A DNA stretch of 55,370 nucleotides from Clostridia bacterium. GTDB taxonomy: Bacteria; Bacillota_A; Clostridia; Oscillospirales; CAG-272. The stretch covers positions 1-55,370 of the forward strand of contig JAFSUU010000103.1 in NCBI GenBank assembly GCA_017445115.1, given 5' to 3'. The translations under genes were made by a program, and so were the position numbers. Below, piece by piece: positions 41,481-50,194 of the stretch. The stretch's first letter is position 1; each line of letters starts with the position of its first letter. The notes under the pieces were generated by a model. That model saw only the letters and a list, made by a program, of their open reading frames with translations. It was not told where the DNA came from and searched no databases.

Positions 41481-42185
41481 TCAGATAAATACTATTCCGC
41501 CGACGTCGAAGAGTTCTCCGTCCGTCAGCGATACCGACGGTACGCCGTGAGCGGCGAGATGCGATACTATTCTTTCGCCGTCGGGGTGTGTCATAACGTC
41601 TCCGACGAAATAAACCCTCTCGCCGTCAAAGCCCGAAGCGCCGCCGATGAATCCTTCGTTATAAGGCGGGAGCGAGATATGTCCGGGCGAGATGAGGAGC
41701 GCGTCGGCGTATTCTCCAAGTGCTGACGTTATGCCGCGGTCGGCGGTTATAAGAGCGCCGTTCGCGAGAAGGCACGAGCAGGCGGAATACCCCTGATTTA
41801 CCGGTATGAACTTTCTGCCCGACGACTCGACGGCACTCAAAAGATCGCGTGACACCGCCCCGCGTTTCGCGGCGGCGAAGCCTTCTCCGGCGAGGACGTT
41901 GAACTTAACGTCAGCCGGATACTCTTCGCCGGGAACGTCATCCGTAATGACAACTTTGAAGCCGCCCGAGCGAGCGATCTTCGCGACGACGTCGGGATAG
42001 CGCTTTGCATATATTTTATCAAAAAATACGGAATCGTCAAGTACTCTGAAGACCATATCCGCGTGAGAGGCGACAGGTGAGGCGAGCGCCGGGTGAGGCG
42101 GAAGAAGAATCACTTCATACCCCGCCGAGAGCGCTTTTGCCGCGCCTTCCGGCAGCCCTTCGGAGCAAACGGCATATCTTTTCAT
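41481..42185 (-). CDS. DUF6873-like protein
   Basis: 234 residues, no signal peptide or helix. It resembles the clostridial DUF6873 (GME-fold) family: conserved-looking LLPPHPAL, VNQGYSACSCLL, DRGITSAL, SPGHISLPPYNEGFIGGASG and THPDGERIVSHL. GME-fold enzymes act on amidino or guanidino groups, but activity here is not established. It starts 1 bp after the MATE gene stop, so the two are coupled. The family assignment is from memory. Confidence 0.6.
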   Translation of the reverse strand: MKRYAVCSEGLPEGAAKALSAGYEVILLPPHPALASPVASHADMVFRVLDDSVFFDKIYAKRYPDVVAKIARSGGFKVVITDDVPGEEYPADVKFNVLAGEGFAAAKRGAVSRDLLSAVESSGRKFIPVNQGYSACSCLLANGALITADRGITSALGEYADALLISPGHISLPPYNEGFIGGASGFDGERVYFVGDVMTHPDGERIVSHLAAHGVPSVSLTDGELFDVGGIVFI

Positions 42186-42186
42186 A

Positions 42187-43602
42187 TCACACCGCTTCCT
42201 CTTTCTTTTTGCCGACGATATTCGTCGCCCAGTGTCCGCTTTTGACGAAAGCGAAGCCTATCGCGCACTTCACGACGTTAAGTATCTGTACGACGGCGTA
42301 GAGCCAGAAAACCGACATATCGGTCACGTTCGCGAGTATTATCACCGTCGGAACGACGAGCACCCACATAAAGCCGGAATCGAACACCATAGTCAGAAAC
42401 GCCTTGCCGCCGGAGCGGATCGTGAAATACTCCGTGTGTGTCAGCGATTCGAACGGCATAAACACGGCGCAGATTATCATAAGCACTGTCGCGATATGGC
42501 GGACCGAATCGGTCGTGTTGTAGAAGTTCGGAACTATCGGCGCGATAAGTCCGTATGCGGCGCCGACGACGGCGCTCATAACAGCCGAAATGATAAGAAG
42601 CGTGTTTGACCGCCTCTTCGCTTCCTCGATCTGCCCCGCGCCGAGCATCTGTCCCATTATGATACCGACGGCGACGCCGAGCGCGAAGAAAGTGCAGGAG
42701 AAGACGTTGAAAAACGTGATATTGATATTGTTCGCCGCGACGACGTCAAGTCCGCGCGTCGAATAGTAGCGGTTGAGAGTAGTGTAACCCGCCGCCCACA
42801 TTGTCTCGTTGATTATCATCGGAAATCCCTTGACGAGGATCTTCTTCATAAGGGACGGGGCGATGCGGAATTTTCTGAAAAGACCGACTGAAAACTTTGC
42901 CCTCTCGCGCTTGATATACGAGCCGGCGACAACAATGCCGAGTTCGACGAAACGCGAAACGACAGTCGCGACGGCGGCGCCGGCGACGCCCATTTCAGGT
43001 GCGCCGAGGTTGCCGAATATAAGGATCCAGTTGAGTACGAGGTTGACGCCCATCGCAGCGAATCCCGCCGCCATAGGCAGTACGTTCATATCGCACTCGC
43101 GCAGCGTCGAAGTCCAGCACTGGACGAGCGCGAACGGGACAAGCGATATAAGCATTATCATCAGATACTCGTGCGACGACGCGAGCGCCGCCTCGGCGAC
43201 CGCTGCCTCTCCCTCTCCTTCGAGGAAAAGCACGGTGAGCGAGTCACCGAAGAATACGATCACTGCGGACGCGGCGGCGGTGATGACGAGGGACATGACG
43301 ATCTTGAATCTGAGCGTCTGGCGAACGCCCTCGACGTCGCCTTTTCCGTAAAACTGCGCGCCGAAAATACCGGCGCCGGATACGGCGCCGAACACGCAGA
43401 GATTATATATGAATATGAGGGAACCGGCGACGGAAACGCCCGTCATCTCCGCGGTCCCGATATTTCCGACCATGACGTTGTCAAGCATGTTGACGAAGTT
43501 CGTGATGCCGTTCTGAAGCATTATCGGTATCATGACCGCGAAAACGCGCATGACGAACCGCTTGTTGTCCACGGCCTTAAGGTTCAGCTTTTTTGTATGC
43601 AT
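42187..43602 (-). CDS. MATE-family exporter
   Basis: 471 residues, 12 predicted helices in two related halves. Typical MATE features: PIMLQNGITNFVNMLDNVMVG in helix 1, LNWILIFGNLGAPEMGVAGAAVATV in the first half, and GMxxG-like VGIIMGQMLGAGQIEEAK in the second. These are sodium or proton antiporters that export cationic compounds or small metabolites. It lies 6 bp downstream of the GIY-YIG gene and overlaps closely with the DUF6873-like gene. Substrate unknown. Confidence 0.93.
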   Translation of the reverse strand: MHTKKLNLKAVDNKRFVMRVFAVMIPIMLQNGITNFVNMLDNVMVGNIGTAEMTGVSVAGSLIFIYNLCVFGAVSGAGIFGAQFYGKGDVEGVRQTLRFKIVMSLVITAAASAVIVFFGDSLTVLFLEGEGEAAVAEAALASSHEYLMIMLISLVPFALVQCWTSTLRECDMNVLPMAAGFAAMGVNLVLNWILIFGNLGAPEMGVAGAAVATVVSRFVELGIVVAGSYIKRERAKFSVGLFRKFRIAPSLMKKILVKGFPMIINETMWAAGYTTLNRYYSTRGLDVVAANNINITFFNVFSCTFFALGVAVGIIMGQMLGAGQIEEAKRRSNTLLIISAVMSAVVGAAYGLIAPIVPNFYNTTDSVRHIATVLMIICAVFMPFESLTHTEYFTIRSGGKAFLTMVFDSGFMWVLVVPTVIILANVTDMSVFWLYAVVQILNVVKCAIGFAFVKSGHWATNIVGKKKEEAV

Positions 43603-43608
43603 TGTTTC

Positions 43609-43887
43609 TTATATTTCAAGTTCTTTGTATTCGGGGTTTTTTCTCGCTACAAGAAAATTCTTTTTTTCTCGTTTCCAGCCTTTGATTTGTTTCTCTCTTG
43701 CGATTGAATCATTTGGATTTGTATATATTTCGTAATAAACAAGTTTGGTAACATTATACGTTTTTGTGAAGCCGTCAATCAGGTGATTTTTATGCTCATA
43801 CATACGCCTTTTGAGATCGCCGGTCACACCGACGTACATAACTTGATCGTTCCAGTTTGTAAGAATATAGGTGTAGTATTGCTTCAT
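43609..43887 (-). CDS. Small GIY-YIG nuclease-domain protein
   Basis: 92 residues, a single GIY-YIG domain: YTYIL and YVGVT form the core, followed by the catalytic Arg region (LKRRMYEHK) and a Glu in IAREKQIKGWKREKK. This is the UPF0213/YhbQ-like solo group, with possible DNA-nicking activity and unknown physiological role. GAGAGAT precedes the ATG. It is 6 bp before the MATE gene, which is unusual company. Confidence 0.92.
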   Translation of the reverse strand: MKQYYTYILTNWNDQVMYVGVTGDLKRRMYEHKNHLIDGFTKTYNVTKLVYYEIYTNPNDSIAREKQIKGWKREKKNFLVARKNPEYKELEI

Positions 43888-43962
43888 ATTTTTATCTCTC
43901 TTAGCTGTTTTTGAAAAGATCCTTCCCCTCGTGAGCCACTTTACAGTGTCTCCCGGTTCGTG

Positions 43963-44105
43963 TCAGGATGACAGTGTGGTGGTGTTTTGCAAAGGTTTTT
44001 TGTGTACGAAATTACTGGAAGTGAACAAACAATAAAATGTCATCCTGACCCGCGAAGCCCTACCCTCTTGTCATTCTGAGCGAAGCGAAGCGTAGTCGAA
44101 GGATC
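43963..44105. repeat. Inverted repeat and common intergenic repeat
   Basis: TCAGGATGACA (43963-43973) is the inverted copy of TGTCATCCTGA (44038-44048). Next to it, GTCATTCTGAGCGAAGCGAAG (from about 44071) is the start of a repeat common in Firmicutes intergenic DNA. Nothing coding is supported between 43888 and 44186. Confidence 0.55.
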
Positions 44106-44186
44106 TTCCGACTGACGGTGTCCGTAAATAAAACAAAATAGTCAAATGAAATAATATTGCTAACTCAAAGCTGCCGAAAATCAAAA

Positions 44187-44205
44187 AGCAGACTCGACGT
44201 CTGCT
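44187..44205 (-). terminator. Rho-independent terminator of rpmB
   Basis: AGCAGAC (44187-44193) pairs with GTCTGCT (44199-44205). On the minus strand it is followed by TTTTTG. It begins 16 bp past the rpmB stop codon. Confidence 0.8.
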
Positions 44206-44221
44206 ACTTTGATCTGTTTTG

Positions 44222-44407
44222 TTAAGCTCTTTCGACCTTGCCGGATCTGAGGCAGCGGGAGCATACGCAAACTGTCGTATGCGTGCCGTCGACAACGGCT
44301 CTGACCTTTCTGATGTTCGGCTTCCAAGCTCTGTTGGTTCTGCGGTGTGAATGGGAAACGTTCTGACCGAATGTAACGCCTTTTCCGCAAATTGAGCACT
44401 TTGCCAT
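44222..44407 (-). CDS. rpmB: 50S ribosomal protein L28
   Basis: 61 residues, full length for the short Gram-positive form. CSICGKG at the N-terminus and CSRCLRSGKV near the C-terminus give a four-cysteine zinc ribbon (the C+ form). Core motif QNVSHSHRRTNRAWKPN. Single-gene unit with its own promoter (44467-44495), a GGAGG site and a terminator. Confidence 0.97.
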   Translation of the reverse strand: MAKCSICGKGVTFGQNVSHSHRRTNRAWKPNIRKVRAVVDGTHTTVCVCSRCLRSGKVERA

Positions 44408-44466
44408 TCTATAGCACCTCCGTTTATGTTAATTAATTATTATTATTTTTCAAATCAGCAAATAGC

Positions 44467-44495
44467 ATTATACCACAGCCATTTCAAAAAATCAA
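44467..44495 (-). promoter_or_regulatory. Promoter of rpmB
   Basis: Minus strand: TTGATT (plus 44490-44495), 17 bp, extended -10 GG-TATAAT (plus 44467-44472). Leader of about 60 nt, no leader structure noticed. Confidence 0.8.
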
Positions 44496-44529
44496 GTCTT
44501 TTTTTTATTTTTTTATATATGGCGCGGCG

Positions 44530-45285
44530 TCAATTCGCAAAAGTGGACGAAACGTTCGGAGAAAGAGTCGTATCGACGCTGAATCCGTCGACGTCGAATC
44601 CCATAAACGCTTTGATCTCTTCATACTGAGACTGATCAGCGTACACGACGAACAGCGACAGCGCGGCGACGAGAATCTCGTCATCCTCAGCGGACGCGAA
44701 GAGATCTCCGGCGAAAAATCCGTAGTCGCCGTCTATGATCTTCCGGCGTTCCTCTTTTATCTTTGCAATATTTTCGGGAGAAAACGGATAAAATCCATTC
44801 TGATCTGCAAACGCGAGGCACCTTATCGCCTCAAAGCAGACAAAGAGAGCGGACGATCTCGTATCCGCGTACCAATATATCCCCTTCGGCGTCTTCTGTT
44901 TTTTTATCGAACCGTCGCGCTCAAGCGCTCCGGATGAAAAATACTCGTCGTACTCGTCAAAGTAACCGTCGCCCGGCGTTACCTGATGGTAAAGCACGAG
45001 ATTGAAAAGCGTGTCGAAAACTTCGTGGTCTACGGTATAACCGCCGCCGTAAACTGCATAGTCGCCGTCCACCGGCTCGTGTTTGAAATACCCGGCGGCG
45101 TCGGTTTTTCCGATCTTGAATTTATTTGCCGCTTCTTTATCATCTTTATCATCCGTTACGGATTCGACCGGATCGAACTTTATCGTATCATCGTCAGAGT
45201 TGTCCCCTCCGCAGGCTGCAAGGGAGAGCACCGTCGACGCGATCATGACAAAGCAAAGTATTCTGATCAAAATACGTTTATTCAT
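44530..45285 (-). CDS. Lipoprotein of unknown function
   Basis: 251 residues. Signal peptide with lipobox LAAC (Cys25), an acidic linker of about 25 residues, then an alpha/beta globular domain with no family recognised. Motifs that stand out: YAVYGGGYTVDHEVF, GIYWYADTRSSALFVCFE and GDYGFFAGDLFASAEDDEILVAA. The start codon lies inside the end of the MutS-like gene (8-bp overlap), so they are co-expressed. Located on the outer face of the membrane. Confidence 0.8.
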   Translation of the reverse strand: MNKRILIRILCFVMIASTVLSLAACGGDNSDDDTIKFDPVESVTDDKDDKEAANKFKIGKTDAAGYFKHEPVDGDYAVYGGGYTVDHEVFDTLFNLVLYHQVTPGDGYFDEYDEYFSSGALERDGSIKKQKTPKGIYWYADTRSSALFVCFEAIRCLAFADQNGFYPFSPENIAKIKEERRKIIDGDYGFFAGDLFASAEDDEILVAALSLFVVYADQSQYEEIKAFMGFDVDGFSVDTTLSPNVSSTFAN

Positions 45286-46867
45286 GGGGTACCGCCTTTT
45301 TTGCTATCTTTTCAAACGTTAGTCCGTATTTTTCCGCGACGTCCGACGCGTAGCTCTTCCCTTCGGGCGCGCGGCGCACTATTCTGAAGCTTCTGACGCC
45401 GTCCGCTATCTCGGCGACGAGGTTGTCGACTTTAACTCCGCCGCGCGATAACGACATCTCGTTTATCGCTGCGGTGTTCGCCGCAAGCGTGTGAAGGTGA
45501 GTTGAGAATATGACGCGGACTCCGCGAGACGCGAGACCTGCGAGAACGTCCTTTGCGATCTCGGACGCCTCGAGAGAACCTGTCGACGAGAGCGATTCGT
45601 CGAGAAGCACCACGCTTTGAGAAGTGGCTTCGTCAACGATCTCGGAAAGGCGCTCGCACTCCTCGCCGAGTCTTCCGCGTTCGACCGTGTCGTCGCCCGA
45701 CGGGAAGTGGCAGAAGACGCCGTCCGTGACCGAGAACTCAAAGCTCTCCGACGCGACCGGCATTCCGAGCTGCGCCATAAGGCACGCGAGGCCTACCGAC
45801 GAGGTGAACACGGATTTACCGCCTCTGTTCGGTCCGGTGAGAATGTACGCGCCTGCGTTTTCGTCGAACGTGACGTCGTTCGGGACTATCTCCCCTTCGG
45901 TCGCAAGCGCGATCACGGGGTTTGCAAGTCCTTTCGCCCTCAGCGTTCTGCCCTCGGGAAGTATCTTCGGGAACGAGAGCGCAACTCCGCGCTCCTTCAG
46001 CCTTCCGAGGTATTCCTCGGCTTTTGTCAGAAATTCGATCTCCGGCAGCGCCGCGAGCAGAAAATCGGTGTTTTCGAGGACGTACGACGCGACGGCGCGT
46101 CTCCACGTCTTGAAGCTCGACTTATATACCGCGCCGAGCGCCGAGAGGACTGATTTATTGAACGCCTCCGCGTCCGTGTCGGAAAAGAGCTTTGCGCTCT
46201 TCGTGACCGGGGCGATGAAAGCGTGATCGCTCTCCTTAAAATCGAGTTTGAGTATCTTTTCAATTTTTTGTCCCGAGGAGAACTTTTCTCCGTTTACGGA
46301 GATGAGTCCCGCGCTCTCGGGCAGAAGTCTTCCGTCGAGGTTTACACCGAGCGTCACGCTCTTTATCTCGCGCACGCGGCTCGTGATCTCGGAAAGGCGC
46401 TCCGTGATATCACGGTATCCCTCGCCGCTCGACAGCTCACGGACTCTGCGGCAGATCTCTTTCATACCGCGCGACGAGAGCTTTTCTTCAAGCGGGAGAA
46501 GACGGGACGAGAGCAGCTCGAGAAGAGAGACGTAAAGCTCGACTTCGGTCACGCTGTATAAGTATTCCTCTGCCGTCCCCGCGTCTGCGCCGAGACGCCG
46601 CAGATCGGTTATGTCCGACATAATCGGCACGGCGCGGCGAAGCGCTTCGAGCGATTCCGGTACTTTTTCGATATCCGCAAAGACCTCCGCGCGGTACGCA
46701 AGCGTTTCGGCGTCGCTTGTGAAGAACTCCGACAAGTCGGCGCTTTTCATATCAAAGAAACTGTCGAGACCGAGATCTCGAGCGGCCTCTTTCGCGCGTT
46801 TCACGCTTCCCTCGCGTCTTGACGGGTCCGGATACAGAAGGCTTGGCGAATTATTGATACCGTCCAT
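45278..46867 (-). CDS. MutS-related ATPase without nuclease domain
   Basis: 529 residues. The N-terminal part (about 1-290) is helical, like the MutS lever and clamp regions; the C-terminal part is a MutS-type ATPase with Walker A GPNRGGKS, SFEFSV, Walker B VVLLDES and a switch STHLHTL. It lacks the mismatch-reading domain of MutS1 and the Smr nuclease of MutS2, so it belongs to one of the short MutS-like families of unknown function. The ATG at 46865-46867 is preferred, with GAAAGGTG upstream, over an in-frame ATG eight codons earlier. Promoter 46900-46928. Confidence 0.85.
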   Translation of the reverse strand: MDGINNSPSLLYPDPSRREGSVKRAKEAARDLGLDSFFDMKSADLSEFFTSDAETLAYRAEVFADIEKVPESLEALRRAVPIMSDITDLRRLGADAGTAEEYLYSVTEVELYVSLLELLSSRLLPLEEKLSSRGMKEICRRVRELSSGEGYRDITERLSEITSRVREIKSVTLGVNLDGRLLPESAGLISVNGEKFSSGQKIEKILKLDFKESDHAFIAPVTKSAKLFSDTDAEAFNKSVLSALGAVYKSSFKTWRRAVASYVLENTDFLLAALPEIEFLTKAEEYLGRLKERGVALSFPKILPEGRTLRAKGLANPVIALATEGEIVPNDVTFDENAGAYILTGPNRGGKSVFTSSVGLACLMAQLGMPVASESFEFSVTDGVFCHFPSGDDTVERGRLGEECERLSEIVDEATSQSVVLLDESLSSTGSLEASEIAKDVLAGLASRGVRVIFSTHLHTLAANTAAINEMSLSRGGVKVDNLVAEIADGVRSFRIVRRAPEGKSYASDVAEKYGLTFEKIAKKAVPHE

Positions 46868-46899
46868 TTTCAGCGCACCTTTCAAAAGCATTTCATATA

Positions 46900-46928
46900 A
46901 TTATATCATATCTTTGAAGTTTTGAAAA
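46900..46928 (-). promoter_or_regulatory. Promoter of the MutS-like gene
   Basis: Minus strand: TTTTCA (plus 46923-46928), 17 bp, TATAAT (plus 46900-46905). The -35 box is weak. Confidence 0.5.
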
Positions 46929-46945
46929 GATGTTTTCCGAAAATA

Positions 46946-46974
46946 TTGAAAAGCCGGCGGTTTTGTGATAAAAT
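46946..46974 (+). promoter_or_regulatory. Promoter of the TIM-barrel epimerase gene
   Basis: TTGAAA (46946-46951), 17 bp, TAAAAT (46969-46974), divergent from the MutS-like gene's promoter. Followed by AGAAGGTG and the ATG at 46999. Confidence 0.65.
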
Positions 46975-46998
46975 AGAACGAACAGAAGGTGACACGTT

Positions 46999-47865
46999 AT
47001 GAATGAAGTTTATTTTTCAATGGGATCCCTCGTAGGGAAAAAGAATGATTACGACACGACGCAGGTCGCAAGGACAGCCCCCTATCTTTTGGATGAGGGT
47101 TTCATCGACGGCGTCGAGTTTATGTTTATAAAGCTCTATTACGGAAACGGACCGGAAGTCGCAAAGATGCTCTTACGCGAGGGCTGCGTCTTTCCGACGT
47201 TCCACACGGACAAGGATATCGGCGCCGACCTTTCGGACGCGGGCATCGCGCTGAAAAACGGCGACAGAGACACGGCAAAAAAGCTTCGCGCCGGTGCGCT
47301 CGATAAATTCAGGTACAACTGCGAGACCGCGTGTGAGGCAAAGTCCGACAGGCTCGTGCTCCATCTCTGGGGCGGACTTAACTCGGATTTCGCGATAGAC
47401 TTCAACGTAGCGGCGCTTCCGGAGCTCGTCGGGATATCAAAAGAGTACGGCAAGAAGATAATCGTCGAGAACGTCCCGTCGTCCGACACCGATCCGCTGA
47501 CCAACTGGAAAAAGATCACAGGTTGTCTCGGCGACGTCGGGCTCGTCTTCGACACGAGATTCGCCACCTGCCACAGAAACGCGAAAGAGACTCTTGAAGA
47601 CGGCGCGGTCTTCCCTTATATCGAGCACGTACACATAAGCGATTACATAGGCGAAAAGAAAGATTTCAGATGTCTTCGCCCGGTTTACCATCCCGGCGAG
47701 GGGATCTGCGACTTCGGATATATCTTCGGAAGGCTCGGAGAGATGGATTACAACGGCACGTTCACGCTTGAGTCGCGCGGCATGACCGGCGACGGTCCCG
47801 AGATCGACGTCGAGCGCGTCAAAAAGTCTCTCGTTTTCATAAATAATTCCATTTGTCGTGGTTGA
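46999..47865 (+). CDS. Sugar phosphate isomerase/epimerase (xylose-isomerase-like TIM barrel)
   Basis: 288 residues, cytoplasmic. A single AP-endonuclease-2-type barrel with probable metal ligands in IIVENV (Glu), VFDTRFATCH (Asp, His), EHVHISDY (His, Asp) and the C-terminal TLESRG (Glu). Such enzymes interconvert keto- and aldo-sugars, inositols or tartronate-like compounds. AAGGTG precedes the ATG. Stands alone with its own promoter; the substrate is not deducible. Confidence 0.8.
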   Translation: MNEVYFSMGSLVGKKNDYDTTQVARTAPYLLDEGFIDGVEFMFIKLYYGNGPEVAKMLLREGCVFPTFHTDKDIGADLSDAGIALKNGDRDTAKKLRAGALDKFRYNCETACEAKSDRLVLHLWGGLNSDFAIDFNVAALPELVGISKEYGKKIIVENVPSSDTDPLTNWKKITGCLGDVGLVFDTRFATCHRNAKETLEDGAVFPYIEHVHISDYIGEKKDFRCLRPVYHPGEGICDFGYIFGRLGEMDYNGTFTLESRGMTGDGPEIDVERVKKSLVFINNSICRG

Positions 47866-47920
47866 CGCACGCCGTTACCCAACATATTGATTTTTTCGCC
47901 CGCTTTTTTGGCTCAGATAA

Positions 47921-47949
47921 TTGACATACGTCGTCTTTTATTCTATAAT
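47921..47949 (+). promoter_or_regulatory. Promoter of the AlgX-like gene pair
   Basis: TTGACA (47921-47926), 17 bp, TATAAT (47944-47949): consensus at both boxes. The ATG is 31 bp downstream of the -10 box. Confidence 0.85.
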
Positions 47950-47979
47950 TGATACAGTAATCATTATCGGGTAATCAAA

Positions 47980-49428
47980 ATGAAAAGCTATAAAATTATA
48001 AAACTCCTCGCAGCCGTCTTTCTGACGCTGCTTATGATCTTGCTTGCCGCATGCTCGGAGAGGACGGAAGAGCCTGTCGACGTTTCCGACACCGAGACCG
48101 AAAGCGAGGTCGCGACGGACACGGAATCGGAGAGCGCTACTGAATCGTCCGGCGACACGGAGAGCGAAATCGAGTCCGTACCGGAGAGCGAAAGCGACGG
48201 CGAATCCGAGACCGAGTCCAAAAGCGTGAAGGAGACCGAAAAGATCACGGAAAAAGTCACCGAGCGTGTGACCGAAAAAGTGACCGAGGCTGAAACGAAG
48301 CAGGAAGATACGACAGGCCCGGATCCGAGCCTCGTTGTCGACGGCATCTCAACTCCGACCGGCGGAAGGATCCACGTTTACGCGGACGCTCCGTCTCTCG
48401 AATACGAGGACACTTCCAACGCGCTCCCATATATGCAGATGAAGGCGAACTACACGCCGGATCTGTACGCGTCCTACAACAGGCCGGTCATAAAGAAGTT
48501 TTATCCCGGTCTTCTCGTAAACGGACCTCAGGACTACTCCACGACGCTCGTCGGCTACGACGGATTCCTTTTCTGCGGCGACACGTTTGCGGATTTTGAC
48601 GGAACCTCCCTTTTCGTCAGCGATCGTCTGAACACTCTTGTCAACAACATGGTCACGAGAAACGAGTGGGTCGAATCCGTCGGCAAGAAAATGTACATCG
48701 TCTTTGTCCCGAACAAGAGCTCGGTCTATTCGGACTATATGCCCGAAGGATATACTCTCGGCTCGTACCGCAGAATGGACCAGGTAATAAACGCGCTGCG
48801 CGACGCCGGCATCAACGTCATTGACGGACGCGAGAGCCTGCTTGCCGCGAAGAACTCGAACCCCGCAAGGCTTCTTTACTACAAGACCGACACACACTGG
48901 AACAACCACGGAGGCTTCGAGGTCTACCGGCAGGTGATGAAGGAGATACAGAAGGATTTTCCGAACGTCGTCATGCATACGAGATCCGATTATCAGATCA
49001 ACTATTGCGAGACTTACATGAAGGACCAGACGTACTACCTCGGCTACTATGACGCGACGAGCGAGATCGGCCCCGTATACACGCTGAAAAACGGTCAGAC
49101 TGCCGCGTTTGCGGGTTCTCAGCCGAGAGACAGATGGGGGCAGTACGTGTTCGCGTATCAGTGGCCGAACGGCTATTCCGACCACCTTTATTATTTCAAA
49201 TGGAGAAACGACTTCAACTCGTCCGCGCCGTCGATGTATATGCTCAGAGATTCGTACTCGATAGCGCTCACCGGATTTTTCAAGGATTCGTTCTATAAAT
49301 CCACTTACAACTGGACGTACTATTTCAGCACATCGGATATACTTAACTCCGGCGCAGACGTGATAATCTGCGAGGTCGTGGAAAAGAACATATCGAGCTT
49401 CCTCGGCATGTCGGCTCTCGGAAATTAA
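47980..49428 (+). CDS. AlgX/AlgJ-like SGNH-type lipoprotein (DHHW family)
   Basis: 482 residues. Lipobox LAAC (Cys25), then a low-complexity linker of Glu, Ser and Thr (about 28-110) including TEKITEKVTERVTEKVTE. The C-terminal domain (about 130-480) resembles AlgX/AlgJ: VFVPNKSSVYSDYM, TDTHWNNHGG (Asp-x-His pair) and LRDSYS (nucleophile Ser). Such proteins transfer acetyl groups to exported polysaccharide, usually fed by an MBOAT protein, which is not in this window. The linker probably spans the wall. Followed 18 bp later by the DUF4358-like gene. Confidence 0.85.
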   Translation: MKSYKIIKLLAAVFLTLLMILLAACSERTEEPVDVSDTETESEVATDTESESATESSGDTESEIESVPESESDGESETESKSVKETEKITEKVTERVTEKVTEAETKQEDTTGPDPSLVVDGISTPTGGRIHVYADAPSLEYEDTSNALPYMQMKANYTPDLYASYNRPVIKKFYPGLLVNGPQDYSTTLVGYDGFLFCGDTFADFDGTSLFVSDRLNTLVNNMVTRNEWVESVGKKMYIVFVPNKSSVYSDYMPEGYTLGSYRRMDQVINALRDAGINVIDGRESLLAAKNSNPARLLYYKTDTHWNNHGGFEVYRQVMKEIQKDFPNVVMHTRSDYQINYCETYMKDQTYYLGYYDATSEIGPVYTLKNGQTAAFAGSQPRDRWGQYVFAYQWPNGYSDHLYYFKWRNDFNSSAPSMYMLRDSYSIALTGFFKDSFYKSTYNWTYYFSTSDILNSGADVIICEVVEKNISSFLGMSALGN

Positions 49429-49446
49429 AATTAACGGAGAATCACT

Positions 49447-50034
49447 ATGAAAAAGATAATTTGCATACTTCTTACATTTATATTCGTCATATCCCTTGCC
49501 GCCTGCGGCACGACAGAACAGGAGACGGACAGCGCTCCGGTCGACAGCAATACCGAAACGGAGAGCGAACCGACTTTTGACACGGTAGACACGGAGGACA
49601 ACTCGAACGTACTCTCCGCCACCGCTGACGGGCTCAAAGCTTCTCTGCCTGAAAAGCTCGACCTTTCCGACCTCGACGTTATGACGAACGGGGACGACAA
49701 GCTCGGAATCCTCGCTTTCATCTACGGCGTTGACGAAGCGGCTTTCGAGGATATCGACAGCTACTTCGTGACGAACAGCCACCGCTCAACGGACGCGAGA
49801 GCGCTCGCGGTGATCTTCTTCAAGGAAGGAACCTCCGCCGATAAAATTGAAAGCGTGAAGAACTCGATCGAGACGATCTTTGTCAAGAACCTCGTCAACA
49901 CGACGGCGACGTACGATCCGGAGCAGGCGAAGATCGCTTCCGCGGCGTCGTTCAAGGTCTACGACAACGCCCTCGCCTTCGCTTCCTACGACACCGACGG
50001 CAACGCGCAGGTGTTTGAAGCGATTGAGGGATAA
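49447..50034 (+). CDS. DUF4358-like lipoprotein
   Basis: 195 residues. Lipobox LAAC (Cys20), acidic Thr-rich linker, then a small alpha/beta domain (ALAVIFFKEGTSADKIESVK, TYDPEQAKIASAASFKVYDN) that matches my recollection of DUF4358. This family is often found beside AlgX-like and MBOAT genes in Clostridia. GGAG precedes the ATG. Probably an accessory in the polymer acetylation system; function unknown. Confidence 0.7.
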   Translation: MKKIICILLTFIFVISLAACGTTEQETDSAPVDSNTETESEPTFDTVDTEDNSNVLSATADGLKASLPEKLDLSDLDVMTNGDDKLGILAFIYGVDEAAFEDIDSYFVTNSHRSTDARALAVIFFKEGTSADKIESVKNSIETIFVKNLVNTTATYDPEQAKIASAASFKVYDNALAFASYDTDGNAQVFEAIEG

Positions 50035-50063
50035 AGGATTTAGAAGAAGAGTTAAATAGAATG

Positions 50064-50097
50064 CGGGGAGAACTTTTCCTAAGAAAAGTTCTCCCCG
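50064..50097 (+). terminator. Hairpin terminator after the DUF4358-like gene
   Basis: CGGGGAGAACTTTTC (50064-50078) pairs perfectly with GAAAAGTTCTCCCCG (50083-50097) over 4 nt. Member of the dispersed hairpin family. Confidence 0.75.
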
Positions 50098-50166
50098 AAC
50101 CTCTTTCAAAAACCGTTTTGAAAACAATCTGATGATTATTAAGACACAGGACCGCCCCTCTGTCTT
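50086..50166. repeat. Direct repeat A flanking the TIR gene
   Basis: About 80 bp including CCTCTTTCAAAAA, CGTTTTGAAAACAATCT and ATGATTATTAAG. It recurs in the same orientation at 51269-51350, about 85% identical by eye. The two copies bracket the TIR-domain gene. Confidence 0.7.
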
Positions 50167-50194
50167 ACTTTCCTTCTCTTTCGCAACCGATCCG

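Noticed and set aside
44071..44295. 74-codon minus-strand frame overlapping rpmB.
   Set aside because: It lies in a common intergenic repeat and out of frame with rpmB; no support.
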